Shown in pieces: positions 58,435 through 64,000 of a DNA stretch of 64,000 nucleotides. Position 1 is the stretch's first letter. Each line of letters begins with the position of its first letter. The notes below the pieces were generated by a model. It was not told where the DNA came from and searched no databases. It saw nothing but the letters and a program-made list of their open reading frames with translations. This stretch comes from Cryptomeria japonica. Its lineage: Eukaryota; Streptophyta; Pinopsida; Cupressales; Cupressaceae. The position numbers and the translations under genes are program-made. The stretch is taken from contig NC_081410.1 of assembly GCF_030272615.1 (NCBI RefSeq), positions 192,281,619 through 192,345,618 of the forward strand, given 5' to 3'.

Positions 58435-58777
58435 TCTAGAGCTGCTTGCAGAATTTTACAACAGGATTAGTGTAGAGTGGAGCTATTCCATAGGGGGAGC
58501 ATCAAGTTGTAGGTTGATGTTTCAGAACAATGAAGTTTGACATTGCATGTTTTACTTTCACTTTGGCATTGTTGTCAAAGGGGGAGAAGAACTATATGAT
58601 TGAGGAAAAGAACTGTATGATTGAGAGAGAGAAGATCTATAGCCAGTTACCAGTTGAAGACATGGAGACTCAGTTGAAGGAGAATACATGGTAAAATGTA
58701 ATCTAGGATTCCTATTCACAATCATAGCAATGAAGAGTATTGATACTTGTATTTCCAACAATGCCAAGGGGGGAGAT
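58435..58777 (+). other. Copia 3' untranslated region and polypurine tract
   Basis: Non-coding stretch between RNase H and the 3' LTR, with two purine-rich blocks (atagggggagcatc at ~58,490; aaagggggagaag at ~58,576) and the definitive tract aaggggggagat at 58766-58777 abutting TGTTGGCAT. Confidence 0.8.
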
Positions 58778-60181
58778 TGTTGGCATTTGCATGAAGATTG
58801 CATCAATGATATATTATGTTGTCATTGATGTCAATTAACCAGTAATGTTATAATATTATTTTGTAACCGATAGGAAGAACTAGCAAAGGGAACTCCAACC
58901 GGTAGGTAAGTTTGTGAAGGAAACTGGTATTGCTTATGAAATGGAGAGATGAATCGGTAACTATACCTGTAGATGAGACCAAACTGTAACTGATGGAGCT
59001 TGGTGAATCAGTTGTATTGGTTTGTGATAAAATGATGACTGGTAAAGATTATGATATCTATGTATGTTGTATGGGAATAGTTTCAAATGGTTTTTGGCGC
59101 AAAGAGATAACGATTTTTATCTTGGGAATGAGCAAGTTCATTGCATGTAATGGAAACCGCATGATGAGTTATAGTGTTCGATGAAGCAATGATCAAGGAG
59201 TGGTCAAGGATATCTTGAATGATGTGTAGTGATTATTATGTAATCCAATGGTCATACTTGAACCAATTTGTTTGTAATCTCTATGAGATAATTAGGTTTG
59301 TGATGTGTTACCGACCTATTGTTCTATTTATAAGGTCGATAAATTGTTTTATTGTAGTGTTGGTGATTTGTGATTGAGAGTAGGAGAGTGTAGTTGTTGA
59401 ACTAGATGATGTATTTGTAGTATGTGTAAAGGAAGATAGGAGCATGAAAAGGATTTGAACAAGCAAGCGTAGTTCTATTCAAACAGATCAGCAAACCCTT
59501 GTTGTTTTCTAACAATTACAACAGTTAAATACCCTAACCGGGTAAGCTCTAACAATCTTAGTGTTATTCAAATCCTCTAACTAGGTGGTCTATTAGCCTG
59601 GAATTCAAATCCTCTATCGAGGTTACTCCTAATAGGGTATTGCTTCTAATAGGGCATTATAGTCAATCCCTTAACCGGGTGGTCCCTAACAGGATCCATT
59701 CTTAACAAGACTTATTGTAAATCTTTAACATGCTTGGCTCCTAATAAGGCAAACTTCAGAAGAGTTCAGAATAATTGTGGGTATTCATCCGCACCATGGT
59801 TTTTACCATTTAGGTTTCCATGTCAAAAATATTGTGTCAAGTGGTGAATGCTTTTGTGGTTATGTTTACTATGGTTAATTTACTTAATTGCTAAATCCAC
59901 TTTGATATGTTATGATAACCAACAACAATATGAAATATGTTTTAACTTATGTCAGTAAATTATTTGAATGATTCAGTTAAAAGGTTTTAAGAGTTTCAAA
60001 GATGTTTTACTGTTAGTCAGTTATAACAATCAATCGGTTTACTTGACAATGATATTGTATTTTGTCAGTTTAGAGTTTGTCTTGAGAGGTTGATTTTGAG
60101 ATTGGTGAAATTCTATTCATTTTTCTATCTACAGATTCACCGCCCCCCCCCTCAGTAGTTAACCAGACCCTTATTGATTCA
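58778..60181 (+). repeat. Copia 3' LTR (~1404 bp)
   Basis: TGTTGGCATTTGCATGAAG... to about ...CTTATTGATTCA. The complete-length version of the LTR, including the middle section lost from the 5' copy. Its extreme 3' end appears replaced or truncated. Confidence 0.85.
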
Positions 60182-60317
60182 AGTACGTTCATTGCACAAC
60201 AAAAGAACTTGCACACAAGAAACAACATTTCAAGTTAAATTTAGTTTTAAATGTTCAATGAATTCTAGAGCTTTCAAGGCATGAATGTAAGATGTAAGTT
60301 ATATTAAATTAAAAGTT

Positions 60318-63300
60318 TTAAAAAAATAAATTAAAAATCATCTGCACTGAACCTGTGGGAAACACCATTTTATCCCTTGTTTCTTGTTCTATTAACTTAT
60401 TCCTATCCTCTATGCAACATAATAAATAGTAACTAACACCTTGTACATTTTTAGGCTTCTCTATGGCTGGAAAAACATGTCCTGTAAAAAAATTCTTCGT
60501 CAATTTAGTTTAAAGAGATTTAGATATATAAAAATATATATAAATTACATCATGAAATTTAATTTAAACATGTAAATTTGAATACATACCAATTTTGATT
60601 AATCCTAAAATATGGTCATAATAAACAAAAATCAATGGAATGTCATTGAAGTTTTCATCCTCATCTCCATCATTTGTATTAGTAACATCTAGTGGCACCA
60701 ATTTCCATGCATTGTCATATCCACATTCTTGGTTGATGCATTCATCAATTTTTTTGAAAATGCAGTCAAAACAAAAGCATGAGTAATCCCTTGTGTACAA
60801 TGACCACATGCAACTATTTGTAATCATGACAGAATGTAAGGATCTTCTTTTCTCTACCATTTTGCATTGATGCATTGATCTTCTATCCACATCTTCAAAA
60901 AAACCAAAAATTTAATTTGCACATGTAAATATTCAATTTAATATTAAATAAACTTAAATTTATAGTAATTTGAATACTGAAATAAAATAAAATTTTGAAG
61001 GATCATGCTTACCTGATATCTCCCAGAACACTCTATATGGTGTGACTCAATCAGATCTCAATTATGTACAAGCCTCATTTGGTGTAAAGTGCATCTTTCA
61101 CCATTCAACAACATCACATGCATCTTTTATTCGATTTCCCTGATAATTCATTTGATACTTTCTTAAAGGATGCTTGATGCAAGCTCGTGCACCATCATGC
61201 TCACCCTTTGCATGCCCACTCTCGAAGAAACTCCAAACATGTGGTATCTTTTGGTTTGGGTGATATCTACATAGTTCATAAAATGGCCTTGAAGATTTGA
61301 ATTGTGCTGCACATCCATCTAAGAAAACAAAATGCTTTTCAATTTTTTATGCCCCTATTTTCAAAATATCCAAAAAATTTCTTAAAGCAATGGTCTACAA
61401 AATTTGTTTCATTCTCTTTGTCATCACTAACATAAAAGTTATATTCTTTCTTCATGACTCTTGATTCAAATGTACTTTTAACACCATCCAAATTTAATTG
61501 TGCATGTCGATAACACACCTAGACTATAATAGTGATCTACTTTGAAAAGTAGTATTCTGATTGTATCCATTTTTTATGAACAAAAGAGTATTTTTTTGCA
61601 AAGTCGAGAACTGATAAAATTGTTCCAAGTGGAAAAGTGTCTCTAAGTGTTTGCAACTATTGTGCTTGCCACTTAGAAAAAAAACCATTATGTATATAGG
61701 GTTGAATCAATTTGCAAAAATTATCCATAAATGTTCCAATAGGTATCTCCTCTTCGACATATTCTAACCTTGTGGATTCTTTCTTGAAGTTTTTTTCAGA
61801 CTTTATGTACTTGTAACTCTTACATTTTACCATCCTTGTGATGTCAATACCTTCATTTATCAAAGGGAATTTAGCCAAATTACCACAAGTTTTTACATTT
61901 TCCATTTATGCAATCTATTTGATCTATGGCATTATCATCTAATTTGTCACATAAAATTGATGCTATGAACTGACTTAGCCATTTAGGTGGACGATTTTCA
62001 AAACCAACACTTTCTTCTATCATCTTTCCAAACACCTAATAGTAGAGATCAAATTCAATATGATAACAACAAGAAGTTTCAAATACTTTGTTTATCTTCA
62101 CATAATAGGGCTTTAATATTTTAAACATTGTTTGTCCAATCTTTATGTTTGGATTTGAATTACAAAATGAAAAATTAAATTCATGTTGTGTGGTGTCCAA
62201 CCAATGTTTTGTATGTAGCACATATTCATTAGGCCTAATCCTATGTTTGATGACATCTCTAGTATTTGATGAAGGATGAGTATGATCATTCCAAAATATA
62301 GTGACTAGGTTCCTAAGTCCATCTTCAATCCTGTTAGAATGAGGAGCTCTACACATTATTGCCCAATTGCCTTCCAATGTACTATCATCCAAATTCATTA
62401 TCCTTTTCACATAATGTGATATTGTCTTCCTACTATATCCAATCTCAGATGAAAGTGAGGAGATTTGTCTTTTTTGGGACATGTTTTTATTTGCAATAGA
62501 TGTCAATATTACTCTTCTTGAAATGGCCTTATCCATAGATCTAGATTGTTTCCCAATTGAACTCAAACCAACCTTAACAATTTCAATAATATCTTTTTGT
62601 AGGTTGGAAAATTTCCTGTTTTTCAATTATGTTGTATCTACACCCAACAATTTTAATGGCTCTTTTAACTCATTATTAAGAAGTTGAATTGATAATTGTT
62701 GGGCCTTTTAAAGTGTATCAAGATTCGCAAACTACACAATTATTTTATTTGAATTTTTGTTCAATGTCCTATTAGTATGTGTAGGTTGTTCAGCATAATA
62801 TCTCAATTTCTCCACATCCATTTCAATTAAATGATCTAAGTTTATGTAATTATTTTTTGTCTTTACAGATTGAGCTAGATCCATATTCTCATTCATACCA
62901 GTAATAGGAAGAAATATTGACCCTTCTCCAACTTTCATTGCTTGAAATTGTGCTACCCCTTGTCCAATATTTTCTTGAGCTTCTTTGTGTTGAGCACAAA
63001 CTACACAAATTTTTTTTTTTAAAATCATTTTAATCTAGTTAGCATAAATTTAAGTATAATGACTTAAGGGGATAGATGCAGAGATGTGCATACTTTTTTG
63101 ATCTTGGGGTGACCCTTCTCCAACTTTGGTACCTTGATATTCAACTTGATCTTGTGCTTGACTTATAAAGAGAGTATGAGAGAAAGAGACAGAGAGATTA
63201 AATATATTTAATCAACTATGAAGACTAAAATGATAGATACGAAGAGAGAAAGATCCTAAAAATCTTTAATTGCCCTTAAGAAGATTAAAAGGAGTGAGAA

Positions 63301-63400
63301 AGAGAGAGAAGTAAAGATGTGCATACTTGTTTGAAGTTGGGTTGACCCTTCTCCAACTTTTGTAGCTTGAGTTTCTATTTGATCTTATTCTTGACCTATA
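60318..63400 (-). pseudogene. DDE-transposase-like gene, copy 2 (longer)
   Basis: Minus-strand order: repeated N-terminal modules (63,400-62,920; TKVGEGS), 63028-62732 (a Cys-containing start CVVCAQHKEAQENI), a 196-residue block (62626-62036) with a helix-turn-helix-like segment (ISSLSSEIGYSRKTISHYVKR) and WAIMCRAPHSNRIEDGLRNLVTIFW, 61905-61657, then FYVSDDKENETNF (~61,420), FLDGCAAQFKSSRPFYEL (~61,310) and WSFFESGHAKGEHDGARACIKH (~61,200) supplying candidate D, D and E residues. A C-terminal Cys-rich part (60890-60564; YSCFCFDCIFKKIDECINQEC) and 60503-60318 may be separate exons. Some breaks could be introns (gta/cag-like borders around 60,900-61,010), so partial function is not excluded. 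Same family as 21,361-23,640; superfamily unknown. Confidence 0.65.
62920..63400. repeat. Three copies of an exon-like module, ~120-240 bp apart
   Basis: The word tgacccttctccaactt with flanking gatgtgcatact and cttgatcttgtgcttgac recurs at ~63,111 and ~63,345, and in shorter form at ~62,921. On the minus strand each reads Q...TKVGEGS (AMKVGEGS, GTKVGEGS, ATKVGEGS). Confidence 0.75.
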
Positions 63401-63440
63401 AGGAGTATGAGTGAAAGTATTTAATTTTACCTTTAAGAAG

Positions 63441-63446
63441 ACTAAA

Positions 63447-63505
<59 letters not shown>

Positions 63506-63715
63506 TCACCTAAGAAGAATAAAAGGATTTAGAGAGAGAGTCTTAAGGGGGGAAGAGACAGATAGAGAGAGAGAGAGTCTTAAGGGAGGAAGAGATAGAT
63601 AGAGAGAGAGAGAGTCTTAAGCGGAGAGAGAAAGAGAGATTCTTTAGGGGAAAGATTAAAAGTACTAAGGTGATTAGGGAGAGAGAGAGAGAGAGAGAGT
63701 CTCAAAAGTACTAAG
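63441..63715. repeat. GA-rich microsatellite tract
   Basis: (GA)n runs at 63,448-63,500, 63,568, 63,600 and 63,680, with repeated agtcttaagggggga-type spacers. It abuts the palindromic satellite that follows, as at 26,390. Confidence 0.95.
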
Positions 63716-63717
63716 GT

Positions 63718-64000
63718 GACATAATATGACCTATTATGGCATAATAGGTCCTATTATGACATAATAGGTCCTATTATGACATAATAGGTCCTATTATGAC
63801 ATAATAGGTCCTATTATGACATAATAGGTCCTATTATGACATAATAGGTCCTATTATGACATAATCGGGCCTACTAAGGGGTCTTAAGGGTCTTAAGGCA
63901 TATAATGTCATAATAGGTCTTGTTAAGGGGTCTTATGACATAATAGGATCTATTATGACATAATAGGACCTCTTATGACATAATAGGTCCTATCATGACA
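63718..64000. repeat. 20-bp palindromic satellite, runs off the window
   Basis: CATAATAGGTCCTATTATG (19-bp palindrome) plus one A repeats in perfect 20-bp register about seven times (63,731-63,870), then continues with variants (cttaaggggtcttatg, ataataggacctctt) to the window edge. The variant aaggggtcttatg resembles the aaggggtcatatgg module of the satellite at 26,812-37,022. Confidence 0.95.

Larger units (their letters stand above)
53623..60181 (+). mobile_element. Ty1/Copia LTR retrotransposon, full layout, inactivated
   Basis: LTRs 53623-54268 and 58778-60181, initiator-Met primer site 54271-54282, gag-protease-integrase-RT-RNase H in Copia order, polypurine tract before the 3' LTR. 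The 5' LTR has lost about 700 bp and the 3' LTR's last bases diverge (5' LTR ...gattcatcataccatca; 3' ...gattca then agtacg), so no target duplication is visible. Many stops make it non-autonomous now. Confidence 0.93.

Overview
The window is plant nuclear DNA from a repeat-rich, probably large genome. It holds no gene I would call an ordinary host gene. It is built almost entirely of nested LTR retrotransposons (Ty3/Gypsy and Ty1/Copia), solo LTRs, a transposase-like gene family and palindromic satellite arrays. Plant origin follows from Tat/Athila-type and chromovirus-type Gypsy elements, Copia LTRs ending next to initiator-Met primer sites, and clean 5-bp target duplications. A gymnosperm would fit the very long LTRs and slow decay, but that is a guess.

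Region 1 (1-20,500): an old, stop-ridden chromovirus (plus strand; protease, RT, RNase H, integrase at 667-3729, chromodomain at 19,251-19,573) is split by a young 15,516-bp Tat-like Gypsy element on the minus strand (3730-19,245, target duplication AGGTG). Its two LTRs are exactly 4163 bp each and differ at about 55 positions by eye, with no indel. Each LTR carries a ~780-codon ORF of unknown function. In the 5' LTR copy this ORF is in the same frame as gag-protease and as pol, so one frame runs 9.46 kb from the LTR, across the primer binding site, to the end of integrase, broken by only three stops. Two of those three stops are absent from the other LTR. An extra plant-type RNase H sits before RT, and the original RNase H has lost its catalytic aspartates.

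Region 2 (20,500-26,400): unassigned sequence, a decayed DDE-transposase-like gene (minus), and a solo LTR (23,805-26,113, duplication ATGTT) containing a second solo LTR (24,807-25,773, duplication TCATG).

Region 3 (26,390-37,030): a GA-rich tract, then a degenerate satellite made of short inverted repeats. It is interrupted by a 7.1-kb non-autonomous Copia-like element (27,633-34,717, duplication TCATG) that has no pol but a partial gag and one long unknown ORF of about 920 codons (now with stops and a frameshift).

Region 4 (37,030-53,600): AT-rich DNA with degraded Gypsy remnants (an Athila-like plus-strand piece with a tRNA-Asp-type primer site; a convergent minus-strand gag-protease piece), microsatellites and a 190-bp tandem repeat.

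Region 5 (53,623-60,181): a complete-length but inactivated Ty1/Copia element (gag, protease, integrase, RT, RNase H; plus strand).

Region 6 (60,300-64,000): a second, longer copy of the transposase-like gene (minus), a GA-rich tract, and a 20-bp palindromic satellite running off the window edge. The pairing of a GA tract with a palindromic satellite therefore occurs twice.
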